Shown piece after piece: positions 54,536-62,910 of a stretch of DNA of 64,000 bases. Under the pieces are notes generated by a model, which saw nothing but the letters and a program-made list of their open reading frames with translations, had not been told where the DNA came from and made no database searches. Made by a program: the position numbers and the translations under genes. This DNA is from Thermoanaerobacterium butyriciformans (GTDB lineage Bacteria; Bacillota; Thermoanaerobacteria; Thermoanaerobacterales; Thermoanaerobacteraceae), in assembly GCF_017874545.1 (NCBI RefSeq), contig NZ_JAGGLT010000013.1, positions 1 through 64,000 on the forward strand, given 5' to 3'. Positions within the stretch are counted from its first letter, which is position 1. Each line of letters begins with the position of its first letter.

Positions 54536-55246
54536 CTATTTTTGTATATGAAAAGTATTCATCAAAAATTCAGCAAATTTTAAATCCAGTTCTGTATCAA
54601 TATCTATAGATCTTTCATTAGGCATAATATACGCATATGTTTTTTCACCAAAGAAGCCTTTATTTTGTATTAAATAATTCCAATCCGATACATATATTGC
54701 TCCATTTATTCTATAATACTTACTTATTTCTTGCCTATTTTTATTTAAAACATCTTTTCTTAAAAAATCTTTCATACACAAATCCTCGTTTAAGACATTC
54801 ATCCATAAAGGAGAATGCTCAGCCTCACAAACCGAAACCACCGCACTTGCTTTTTTTTCATACAAAATGTCAATCGCATTTTTTATGTCATACGCTTTTC
54901 TTAATGGTGATGTTGGTTGTAAAAGCATAACTAAATCATATACAGTATGATTTTTTTCTAGCCAACTCATCGCATGCAAAATAACATCTATCCCTTTTGC
55001 ATCGTCAGACGCTAATTCGCCAGGCCTCATAAAAGGAACTTCTGCTCCATATTTTTTTGATATATCTGCTATTTCAGGATCTTCTGTTGAAACAATTATT
55101 TTATCTAAAAATTCCACTTGCAACGCAGCTTCAATAGTATACGCTATTAGAGGTTTGTCTAATAAGGGCCTCACATTTTTTCTTTTAACCCCTTTTGAAC
55201 CACCTCTTGCAGGTATTATCGCTAGTATTGATTTTCCTTTATACAT
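54536..55246 (-). CDS. neuA: CMP-nonulosonate cytidylyltransferase (NeuA/LegF)
   Basis: The enzyme of about 236 residues activates a sialic-acid-like sugar with CTP. It has the signature AIIPARGGSKGVKRKN, VEFLDKIIVSTED and the C-terminal NERSIDIDTELDLKFAE. Start ATG 55246 overlaps the preceding gene; a longer in-frame start lies within it. It is the last step of the Leg pathway before glycosyl transfer. Confidence 0.93.
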   Translation of the reverse strand: MYKGKSILAIIPARGGSKGVKRKNVRPLLDKPLIAYTIEAALQVEFLDKIIVSTEDPEIADISKKYGAEVPFMRPGELASDDAKGIDVILHAMSWLEKNHTVYDLVMLLQPTSPLRKAYDIKNAIDILYEKKASAVVSVCEAEHSPLWMNVLNEDLCMKDFLRKDVLNKNRQEISKYYRINGAIYVSDWNYLIQNKGFFGEKTYAYIMPNERSIDIDTELDLKFAEFLMNTFHIQK

Positions 55247-55247
55247 C

Positions 55248-56309
55248 TTATAAACTATCCACCTTTTTAAAATATTCAAGTGTATTACGATATTCTTCCC
55301 ATTGTCCAACATCAAACCACTTTGAGCTTACAGGATATACACCAACTTTATATCCACATTCTTTTGACTTTAATAACAAATCCGGCATGTTAAAAGATTG
55401 TCCATCTGGAATCAGACCGATCAATTCGGGTTCTAAAACATATACACCTGAATTTATTACAAAATTATACTCTGGCTTTTCTATCATATTTATCAATTCG
55501 CCATTATTAACATTCATAACACCATACGGAATCTGCATATTTTTAACAACACCTACTATAGTAGCGTGATTCCCATTTTTTTTATGATATTTTAAAAGTT
55601 CATCGAAATCTATATCTATAATAACATCACAATTTGATAAAATAAAAGTATCATTTAGTTTATCAATTGCAAGTTTTAACGAGCCCGCAGTCCCAAGGAA
55701 TTCTTTTTCTTGTACAAAATTTATATTATAACCGTCAGGATTTTCTGCAAAATATAACTTTATAATTTCAGCTTTATAATTAAGAGAAATTATGAAATCA
55801 TTAAATCCGTAATTTTTAAAATTTTTCATTATTATCTCTATTATTGGCTTATCTCCTATAGGTATCAATGGTTTAGGAAGTATTTTTGTAAACGGATCTA
55901 ACCTTGTACCCTTACCGCCAGCCATAATAAAAACACTGTTATTCTTATTTGAATATTCATATTTTATTCCAATAAATTCTTCCATCAGTATTAAATCGAT
56001 AACTCTTTTTTCATTATCTATTACAGGAATAGTTTTTATTTTATACTTTATCATCAACTCTTTAGCAACTTCTTCTTGTCCTCTATAAACATATTTTGGT
56101 TTCTTATTCATAATGGTAGAAACAGGCTGTTCCAATGATACATTATACAATATCGCCCTTCTTATATCTCCATCTGTAACAGTTCCAACAAACCTATCAT
56201 CATCATCAACAACTAAAAGAATTTGTAATCTATTTTCATTTAACTGCTTTATAGCATTTTTAATAATACATTTATCGCTAATAACAACGGATTTAACCTT
56301 ATTCTCCAT
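55248..56309 (-). CDS. ptmE: CBS-domain nucleotidyltransferase (PtmE-like)
   Basis: The 353-residue protein has a tandem CBS pair (VDDDDRFVGTVTDGDIRRAIL) and a nucleotidyltransferase domain (FIMAGGKGTRLDPFTKILPKPLIPIG). This fusion is the PtmE type, glucosamine-1-phosphate guanylyltransferase of the legionaminic-acid pathway. The ATG overlaps the NeuD stop. Confidence 0.88.
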   Translation of the reverse strand: MENKVKSVVISDKCIIKNAIKQLNENRLQILLVVDDDDRFVGTVTDGDIRRAILYNVSLEQPVSTIMNKKPKYVYRGQEEVAKELMIKYKIKTIPVIDNEKRVIDLILMEEFIGIKYEYSNKNNSVFIMAGGKGTRLDPFTKILPKPLIPIGDKPIIEIIMKNFKNYGFNDFIISLNYKAEIIKLYFAENPDGYNINFVQEKEFLGTAGSLKLAIDKLNDTFILSNCDVIIDIDFDELLKYHKKNGNHATIVGVVKNMQIPYGVMNVNNGELINMIEKPEYNFVINSGVYVLEPELIGLIPDGQSFNMPDLLLKSKECGYKVGVYPVSSKWFDVGQWEEYRNTLEYFKKVDSL

Positions 56310-56971
56310 TATTGATTTCTCCCCATATCATACCTATATTTTTTTATTGTCCCTGGAATACCTACAACAACAGCATTATCAGGTACATCATCTAAGACAA
56401 CAGTACCAGCTCCAACTAAAGAATTTTTACCTATCTTTATTCCCTCAATAATAACAGACCCAATTCCAATATGACTTGCTTCACCTATTTTAACTCCTCC
56501 TGCAATTTTAACGCCTGGAGCAATATGAACATGATCGCTTATTATGCAATCATGTTCAATAATAGATCCTGTATTTACTATCACGTTATTTCCAACTCGG
56601 GTATCAGGACCTATAAAAGTACCAGCCATTACAACATTTCCTCGCCCGAATTTTACATGCTCTGAAATAATAGCTGATGGGTGAAATGCATTAATAAAAG
56701 TAAAGCCAATCTCCTTTACTTTTTCATACAAATTTTTTCGCAAATAATTATCTCCAACACTTCCAACAACTATTAGTGCATAATTTATCTCACGTTTTAA
56801 TAAATCATTTAATTGCTCATCAGTTGCAATAACCGGTACGCCTAAAACTTTTTTGCCAATCTCATCAGATTTGCCTATTAGTCCTTCAATATGTATTTTA
56901 TTATTTTTTTTCAGTATATCTATCACCGCTTTTGCATGACCACCTGCACCAATTAAAATTAATTTATCCAA
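56309..56971 (-). CDS. sugar N- or O-acetyltransferase (NeuD/LegH-type)
   Basis: The 220-residue protein has an N-terminal Rossmann-like region (KLILIGAGGHAKAVIDIL) and a hexapeptide-repeat left-handed helix (GNNVIVNTGSIIEHDCIISDHVHIAPGVKIAGG). It fits PglD/NeuD-type transferases; in Leg clusters this class makes the N-acetyl step (LegH) or an O-acetyl step. The TTG start follows AAGGAGG. Confidence 0.9.
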   Translation of the reverse strand: MDKLILIGAGGHAKAVIDILKKNNKIHIEGLIGKSDEIGKKVLGVPVIATDEQLNDLLKREINYALIVVGSVGDNYLRKNLYEKVKEIGFTFINAFHPSAIISEHVKFGRGNVVMAGTFIGPDTRVGNNVIVNTGSIIEHDCIISDHVHIAPGVKIAGGVKIGEASHIGIGSVIIEGIKIGKNSLVGAGTVVLDDVPDNAVVVGIPGTIKKYRYDMGRNQ

Positions 56972-57003
56972 AAGAATTCCTCCTTGGAAAAAGCATATAA
57001 TTA

Positions 57004-58047
57004 TTATTCAAGCATAGAAAAGTCAATAATTGTATTCTTTAAAATATGAATTCTGGCTTTTTTACCAATTAAATAATCAAAAAACTTAGGAGGCAAACCA
57101 GTTCCTGGCCTTTTTGTAATTAACATCTCTTCCGTTATGACACTGCCACTGGGTATATCTTTAGCTGCAATAATTGACTTCCTTGCTACATCTCTAACAT
57201 TTTTTTCATTCTCTCTACATCTTTTTATCCCATTTCCTAATGCCGCCTCTATGTTTCTAATGCTTTTAATCATAAGCTTAAGTTCGCTTGGTTCAAGTGA
57301 AGCCTTGTGATCAGGGCCTATCATTCTTTTATCAAGAGTAAAATGTTTTTCAATAATCAATGCTCCCATCGAAACTGCTGCTATTGCAACTTCAATGCCA
57401 AGAGTATGATCTGAATAACCAACAGGTAGCTTAAAAGCATTTTTCATAGTTATCATTGCATTTAAATTAACATCTTTGTATTCAGTTGGATAATTTGATG
57501 TACAATGCAATAAGAATATACTCTTATTACCAGTATTTTTAATCGCTTCTATCGCTTCTTCGATTTCACCTAAATTAGACATTCCCGTGGAAAGTATTAT
57601 TGGTTTCTTTTTTTTTGCAATGTATTTTAAGAAGGGAATATTTGTAATATCACCAGAACCAATTTTAAATGCAGGTACGTCAGCTTGTTCCAACATATCG
57701 GCACTTTCATAATCAAAAGGAGTTGCTAAATAGATTAAATTTCGCCTTTTGCAATATTCCATTATTTTGACATGATCATCATAAGACAATTCTAACTTTT
57801 TTAACATATCATACTGTGTTTCATCTGGAGATGTAGTCAATTTTTGGTATTCAGCTTTCTTAGCGTCTTTAATCACTAAATTTTCTGTTTGAAATATTTG
57901 GAATTTTATTGCATCTGCACCTGCTTTAGACGCCGCATCAACTAATTTCATAGCTGTTTCTAAATCACCATTATGATTCACTCCTGCTTCAGCTATAACA
58001 AATACAGAAGAATTTTCTGATATTGTTCTATTTGCTATTTTAAGCAT
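57004..58047 (-). CDS. neuB: nonulosonate synthase (NeuB/LegI)
   Basis: The protein of about 347 residues condenses a six-carbon sugar with phosphoenolpyruvate. It has the N-terminal VFVIAEAGVNHNGDL, KFQIFQTENL, PVGYSDHTLGIEVAIAAV and a C-terminal antifreeze-type SAF domain (AAKDIPSGSVITEEMLITKR). Start MLKIANR at 58047; a longer frame starts seven codons earlier. Confidence 0.93.
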   Translation of the reverse strand: MLKIANRTISENSSVFVIAEAGVNHNGDLETAMKLVDAASKAGADAIKFQIFQTENLVIKDAKKAEYQKLTTSPDETQYDMLKKLELSYDDHVKIMEYCKRRNLIYLATPFDYESADMLEQADVPAFKIGSGDITNIPFLKYIAKKKKPIILSTGMSNLGEIEEAIEAIKNTGNKSIFLLHCTSNYPTEYKDVNLNAMITMKNAFKLPVGYSDHTLGIEVAIAAVSMGALIIEKHFTLDKRMIGPDHKASLEPSELKLMIKSIRNIEAALGNGIKRCRENEKNVRDVARKSIIAAKDIPSGSVITEEMLITKRPGTGLPPKFFDYLIGKKARIHILKNTIIDFSMLE

Positions 58048-58068
58048 TATATCATCACGCTCCAACAT

Positions 58069-58731
58069 CTAATCTTCTATAAATTTTAAAATTCTAAAAC
58101 CTTCAGCATATCTACAACCTGAAGCACAACCTCTAATTAGAGCTAAAGACTTTACACTATCTTCGCTTCTTGGAAAAGGGTGCTCTTTAATCTCATCATC
58201 ATAAATATTTAATATTTTAATCTTTTTCTCAATAAAATCACTAATATCTATAAAGTAATTTGGAACAAAACCATTATCAGAATTTGCATAATCAGATTCA
58301 GATGGAATTTCCATCATTAAAATACATTTAATAAAAGGAAATCTAAAAACTTTCGTACACGAATTTAAAACATCAAAAACGACTTTATGATCTGAATGAA
58401 TATCGTATCTATATGGTAAAATTATTCTATTAGGCTCAATTTGTCTTATTATATTTGATACCTCCTCTATTAAATCTTTTTTATGATACTTATCTAAACC
58501 GGATGGTTGCAATTTTAAATTGTAAAAGTAATCAAAATCATACGATTTAATCACATTATTAATTTGACTAGTTCTCTTATCTACTTCAGTTATAGAATAT
58601 CCATATTCCTCCTTCTTATCAGTAAAATTTAACCAAGCAATTTTATATCCATTCTTCTTATATCTAAGTATTGTGCCTCCGGCTCCAAGTGTTTCATCAT
58701 CTGGATGTGGAGAAACTACCATTAAAATCAT
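58069..58731 (-). CDS. PIG-L (LmbE) family deacetylase
   Basis: The 220-residue enzyme has the zinc motif SPHPDDETLGAGGT, then LPYRYDIHSDHKVVFDVL. PIG-L enzymes remove N-acetyl groups from sugars. Its ATG overlaps the stop of the formyltransferase gene by four bases. In this pathway it could expose an amine that the neighbouring formyltransferase then modifies. Confidence 0.92.
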   Translation of the reverse strand: MILMVVSPHPDDETLGAGGTILRYKKNGYKIAWLNFTDKKEEYGYSITEVDKRTSQINNVIKSYDFDYFYNLKLQPSGLDKYHKKDLIEEVSNIIRQIEPNRIILPYRYDIHSDHKVVFDVLNSCTKVFRFPFIKCILMMEIPSESDYANSDNGFVPNYFIDISDFIEKKIKILNIYDDEIKEHPFPRSEDSVKSLALIRGCASGCRYAEGFRILKFIED

Positions 58732-59612
58732 AAATATTCACCTTCCATAATTATTTCTCCTAAATCACAATCCGTAATCTCAATGCAATTATCTCCTGCT
58801 TTTATTAATAATACACCATTGTTATTTTTAATAACTTTGCCAGGTTCTAAATTGTCATATCTATTAGTTCTTACCTCATTTACTTTCCAAACCCTAACTT
58901 TTTTATTCTTATAAAAAAAATATGCACCAGGATAAGGCCTAGTTAAAGCCCTGACTAAATTATAAATTGTATATGATGACATTCTCCAGTCTATCTCTCC
59001 GTCTTTTTCGCTTCGCTTTCTCCAATAATTGGATATAACATTATCTTGTTTAATTGTTTTATAAGTTCCATTTTCCAATAAAGGAATAAAATTTTCAATT
59101 TGTTTAAGTGCAATGGATGTAATCTTTTCATATAAACTTTTGGCATCATCTGAATAATTTATTTCAATTTTCTCCTGTGATAAGATATCACCACTATCTG
59201 CATCCTCATTCATAAAGAAGAATGTAGATCCTGTCTCCTTTAAGCCTAGCGCCAATGCCCATATTATCGGATGTCTACCTCTATTTTGCGGCAACAAAGC
59301 TGGATGATAGCCTAAAACTCCCATTGGAGGTATATTCAATAGTTCCTTTCCTATTAGCTGTGATAAGCCAAAACAAAATATAATATCTGGTTCTTTACTC
59401 TTTATATACTTTATAGTTTCAAATTCGTTAATATTATTAAAATATTTATATTCCAAATTATTGTGAATACATAATTCAGATAAATTTACAAAATCAGAAT
59501 TATACTTAGATTTTTCTTTTGTTAATACAGACACAATATTACAGTTTAATTCTATTAATTTTTCTAATATCCTCTTTGAAAATTCAACAGTTCCAATAAA
59601 TAATATCCTCAC
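58728..59612 (-). CDS. formyltransferase-like sugar-modifying enzyme
   Basis: The 294-residue protein has the formyltransferase fold with YHPALLPQNRGRHPIIWAL and FFFMNEDADSGDIL, and a C-terminal tail as in methionyl-tRNA formyltransferase. The usual Asn of the Asn-His-Asp triad appears as Gly (VLGYHPALLP), but His and Asp remain. GTG start follows GGTGAT. Context in the nonulosonate operon points to an amino-sugar, not tRNA, substrate. Confidence 0.88.
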   Translation of the reverse strand: MRILFIGTVEFSKRILEKLIELNCNIVSVLTKEKSKYNSDFVNLSELCIHNNLEYKYFNNINEFETIKYIKSKEPDIIFCFGLSQLIGKELLNIPPMGVLGYHPALLPQNRGRHPIIWALALGLKETGSTFFFMNEDADSGDILSQEKIEINYSDDAKSLYEKITSIALKQIENFIPLLENGTYKTIKQDNVISNYWRKRSEKDGEIDWRMSSYTIYNLVRALTRPYPGAYFFYKNKKVRVWKVNEVRTNRYDNLEPGKVIKNNNGVLLIKAGDNCIEITDCDLGEIIMEGEYL

Positions 59613-59613
59613 T

Positions 59614-60777
59614 TTACATCACCATATCATAAAAAGTCTTCTTAATTGATATATTTGTATCTAAAATCTTCTTAAGTATATTTATTATTCTTTCTGATGA
59701 TTTGCCATCACCATATGGATTATCAATAGTTTTACATAATTTTTTAAATTCTGTAGACAATGCTTTTTTTAGTGCCAATACTATCTTTTCAGAATTCGCT
59801 TCACAATCTATTACACTTTTCGCCTTTATTCTTCCCTTTTGCCTGTCTCCGATATTTACTGTTGGCTTTTTAAATGTTGGTGCCTCAATTATTCCACTTG
59901 ATGAATTCCCTAATATAACATCAACATTTTTCATCAAAGATAAATACTTTAAGCGTCCTAACGAAGTAAAACTTGCTGCCCTATCTGTATTAGTTTTTAC
60001 ATAGTTATCTATAAGCATAGATATAATTCTACCATCTGTATCGGCATTAGGTTTTGTAAATATTATTTTTACATTTTTAAAACTATCCAAAGCCTTTAAT
60101 AATTCAATAAATTGGGCCTGTGAAGTATTATTTTCAAGTGTAACAGGATGATATGTAACTAAAATATTTACTTCTCCTAACTTAAACGACAATTCTTCTT
60201 GTAAATCTTCCCTTGAAAGCAACTTAATATTTTCTATATTGTCAATTCCTAAAGCCCCCACATTAAAAACTCTTTCAGGATTCTCTCCAAGTTGAATAAC
60301 TCTATTTTTATAAACCTCGGTAGATGTAAAATGATATGTACTCATTTTTGTTATCGAATGTCTAATAGCATCATCAATTAGACCTTCAGTTAATTCTCCT
60401 CCATAAAGATGAGCTATTGGTATTTTAGCAACTAAACATGCTACAGCAGCAGCAAATGTTTCAAATCTATCACCCAATAAAATTACTATATCAGGCCTTA
60501 ATCTATTCAATGCATCTGCAAAACCAATTATTCCTAACCCTATTGATTTTGTAATGCCTATTTCTGAATCACTTGATAATAGCATTTCTATTTTTTCATT
60601 TATCTCAAATCCATCATCAATAATTTCTTTAAAAGTTAATCCAAATTCAGGCGATAAATGCATTCCTGTAACTATTATTTGAAGATCAAATAAATTTGTT
60701 TCTTTAATTTTTTTTAATAGAGGATAAAGTAAACCATACTCTGCTCTTGTACCTGTAACAACTGCAATCTTCTTCAT
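59614..60777 (-). CDS. neuC: UDP/GDP-GlcNAc 2-epimerase, hydrolysing (NeuC/LegG)
   Basis: The 387-residue enzyme has the family start VVTGTRAEYGLLYPLL, HLYGGELTEGLIDDAIRHSITKMS and PVTLENNTSQAQF, matching the hydrolysing 2-epimerase that releases ManNAc-type sugars. It comes before the synthase, the normal order in NeuC/NeuB and LegG/LegI pathways. Confidence 0.93.
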   Translation of the reverse strand: MKKIAVVTGTRAEYGLLYPLLKKIKETNLFDLQIIVTGMHLSPEFGLTFKEIIDDGFEINEKIEMLLSSDSEIGITKSIGLGIIGFADALNRLRPDIVILLGDRFETFAAAVACLVAKIPIAHLYGGELTEGLIDDAIRHSITKMSTYHFTSTEVYKNRVIQLGENPERVFNVGALGIDNIENIKLLSREDLQEELSFKLGEVNILVTYHPVTLENNTSQAQFIELLKALDSFKNVKIIFTKPNADTDGRIISMLIDNYVKTNTDRAASFTSLGRLKYLSLMKNVDVILGNSSSGIIEAPTFKKPTVNIGDRQKGRIKAKSVIDCEANSEKIVLALKKALSTEFKKLCKTIDNPYGDGKSSERIINILKKILDTNISIKKTFYDMVM

Positions 60778-60781
60778 ATAC

Positions 60782-61900
60782 TCACCTCTTTTTTATACCT
60801 AAAATATCTAATAAAGTTTTTGCAACATATTTTATATCTTCATAAGTATTTAATGTTGAACCAGGTAAATTTAAGCCGTTTTCATATATTTCATAAGAAT
60901 TACTATAGCTTCCTTTCTTGTATTTTTTATAAGGAGGAAAATCTACTATAGGATTAAATATTCTTCTTGTTGGAATGCCCCTTCTTTTTAATTCATCTTG
61001 AATTTGAGGTATAGCCATACCTACTTTTTTACAATCAATTTTTACTGAAGGTAACCAAGCAGAACTTTCTGCACTTTCATATTCTTTTTGCAAAGAAATT
61101 TCTTCAATCCCATTAAAAATTTCTTTGTAAATTTCGAAATACATGCGTTTCTTTTTTAAAAATTCAGATAAACGCTCAAGCTGTGCAATCCCAAGAGATG
61201 CCTCTAAATTTGTCATTCTATAGTTAAAACCTATCTCTGTATGATAGTATCCTTGTGCCATATCCCTTGCCTGGTTAACTAAAAATTTTATGTGCGATGC
61301 CCATTCTCCATTATTTAAAGAAATCATCCCACCTCCACCTGTTGTTATAACTTTATTTCCATTAAAACTAAAACACCCTGTATGGCCTATTGTTCCTGTC
61401 ATACTCCCTTTATATGAAGCTCCAAGACTTTCCGTTGCATCTTCTATAACATAAATATTGTTCTCCATTGCTATCTTCATTATTTTATCCATATCACATG
61501 GATTGCCATATAAATGTACAGGAATAATTGCTTTTGTTTTAGGTGTAATCGCTTTTTCTATTTCTCTTGGTTCTATGTTCCATGTGTCTTTATCAACATC
61601 AACAAATACAGGAGTTGCTCCGCAGTAAACTATCGGATTAACAGTCGCAACGAATGTAATAGCAGGAACTATAACCTCATCACCATCTTTAATGCCTAAT
61701 TCATAAAGTGCCATGTGCAGTGCTGCTGTTCCACTTTGAACCGAGACACAATGATTTACATTTAAAAATTCCGCAAATCTTCTTTCAAATTCAGGAACGA
61801 AAGGACCAGCAGTAGATACATAACCACTTTCAATGCACTTTACTAAATAGTCTTTTTCTTTATCGCCTAAATTAGGCGAGTCAAGTTGTATATTATACAT
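60782..61900 (-). CDS. legC: PLP aminotransferase, LegC-type
   Basis: The 372-residue DegT/DnrJ/EryC1 enzyme installs the amino group. It has the PLP Lys in CFSFNGNKVITTGGGGM and conserved SVQSGTAALHMALYEL and PVFVDVDKDTWNIEP. GGAGG precedes the ATG. It overlaps the LegB gene by eight bases. Confidence 0.92.
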   Translation of the reverse strand: MYNIQLDSPNLGDKEKDYLVKCIESGYVSTAGPFVPEFERRFAEFLNVNHCVSVQSGTAALHMALYELGIKDGDEVIVPAITFVATVNPIVYCGATPVFVDVDKDTWNIEPREIEKAITPKTKAIIPVHLYGNPCDMDKIMKIAMENNIYVIEDATESLGASYKGSMTGTIGHTGCFSFNGNKVITTGGGGMISLNNGEWASHIKFLVNQARDMAQGYYHTEIGFNYRMTNLEASLGIAQLERLSEFLKKKRMYFEIYKEIFNGIEEISLQKEYESAESSAWLPSVKIDCKKVGMAIPQIQDELKRRGIPTRRIFNPIVDFPPYKKYKKGSYSNSYEIYENGLNLPGSTLNTYEDIKYVAKTLLDILGIKKR

Positions 61901-62879
61901 TATATACCTCCGATTTATATAAGCTGATATTATCCTTAATCCATCTAATCGTTTCTTTTAGCCCATCTTCAAGTTGATATTCGGGTATCCAATCAGTATA
62001 TTTCTTTATTTTAGAGTTATCACATACTAATCTTTCAACTTCACTTTTGTCTGGTCTAAATCTTTGTTCATCTTGTACTATTTCGATATCAACATCCATT
62101 AACTTTGAAATCAGCTCTACTAAAGAACCTATCGAAATTTCATGTCCAGAACCAACATTTGTAATGTTCCCAATCAACTCATCACATTCAGCAATTTTAA
62201 TAAAGCCATTAATTGTATCTTTTACAAAATTTAAATCTCTAGTAGGACTTAATTTACCGAGTTTTATTTGCTTTTTGCCAGTTAATATCTGAGTTATTAT
62301 TGTAGGAATAACTGCTCTTGCTGATTGACGTGGACCATATGTGTTAAAAGGCCTCACGATTGTTACAGGTAAATCAAATGCATTATAAAAACTTAAAGCC
62401 ATATTATCAGCACTTATTTTCGTGGCTGAATATGGCGATTGAGGCTGTAAGGGATGAAATTCATCAATGGGTATATATTTTGCCGTTCCATAAACTTCAC
62501 TTGTTGAAGTATGCATAACTCTTTCTATATCAAGCTCTCTTGCAGATTGCAATACATTGTATGTTCCTTCTATATTAGTTTTTATATAGGCAAGAGGTGA
62601 TACATAGGAATATGGAATTCCAATAAGCGCAGCCAGATGAAATACAACATCCACTCCTTTCATAGCATCTCTAACACTATCATAATCTCTTATATCACCC
62701 CTATAAATTTCGATCTCATCTTTATACTTAGATTTTTCTAACCAACCCCAATTATTATTAGAATTATACCTGACAAACGCTTTTACTTTTGCACCTATTT
62801 CCACCAATCTTTCTGCTAAATGGGAACCAATAAATCCTCCTGCCCCTGTAACTAAAACTTTTTTATTTTTTAAGTTCAT
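61893..62879 (-). CDS. legB: nucleotide-sugar 4,6-dehydratase, LegB-type
   Basis: The 328-residue SDR enzyme has the Rossmann motif VTGAGGFIGSHLAERL and catalytic YSATK, with THTSTSEVYGTAKYIPI-like segments. In the Leg pathway it acts on GDP-GlcNAc. Start ATG 62879 gives better spacing from AGGAGG than the GTG one codon upstream. Confidence 0.93.
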   Translation of the reverse strand: MNLKNKKVLVTGAGGFIGSHLAERLVEIGAKVKAFVRYNSNNNWGWLEKSKYKDEIEIYRGDIRDYDSVRDAMKGVDVVFHLAALIGIPYSYVSPLAYIKTNIEGTYNVLQSARELDIERVMHTSTSEVYGTAKYIPIDEFHPLQPQSPYSATKISADNMALSFYNAFDLPVTIVRPFNTYGPRQSARAVIPTIITQILTGKKQIKLGKLSPTRDLNFVKDTINGFIKIAECDELIGNITNVGSGHEISIGSLVELISKLMDVDIEIVQDEQRFRPDKSEVERLVCDNSKIKKYTDWIPEYQLEDGLKETIRWIKDNISLYKSEVYNV

Positions 62880-62910
62880 CACATATCCTCCTAAAAAGTC
62901 TTCAACTTAA

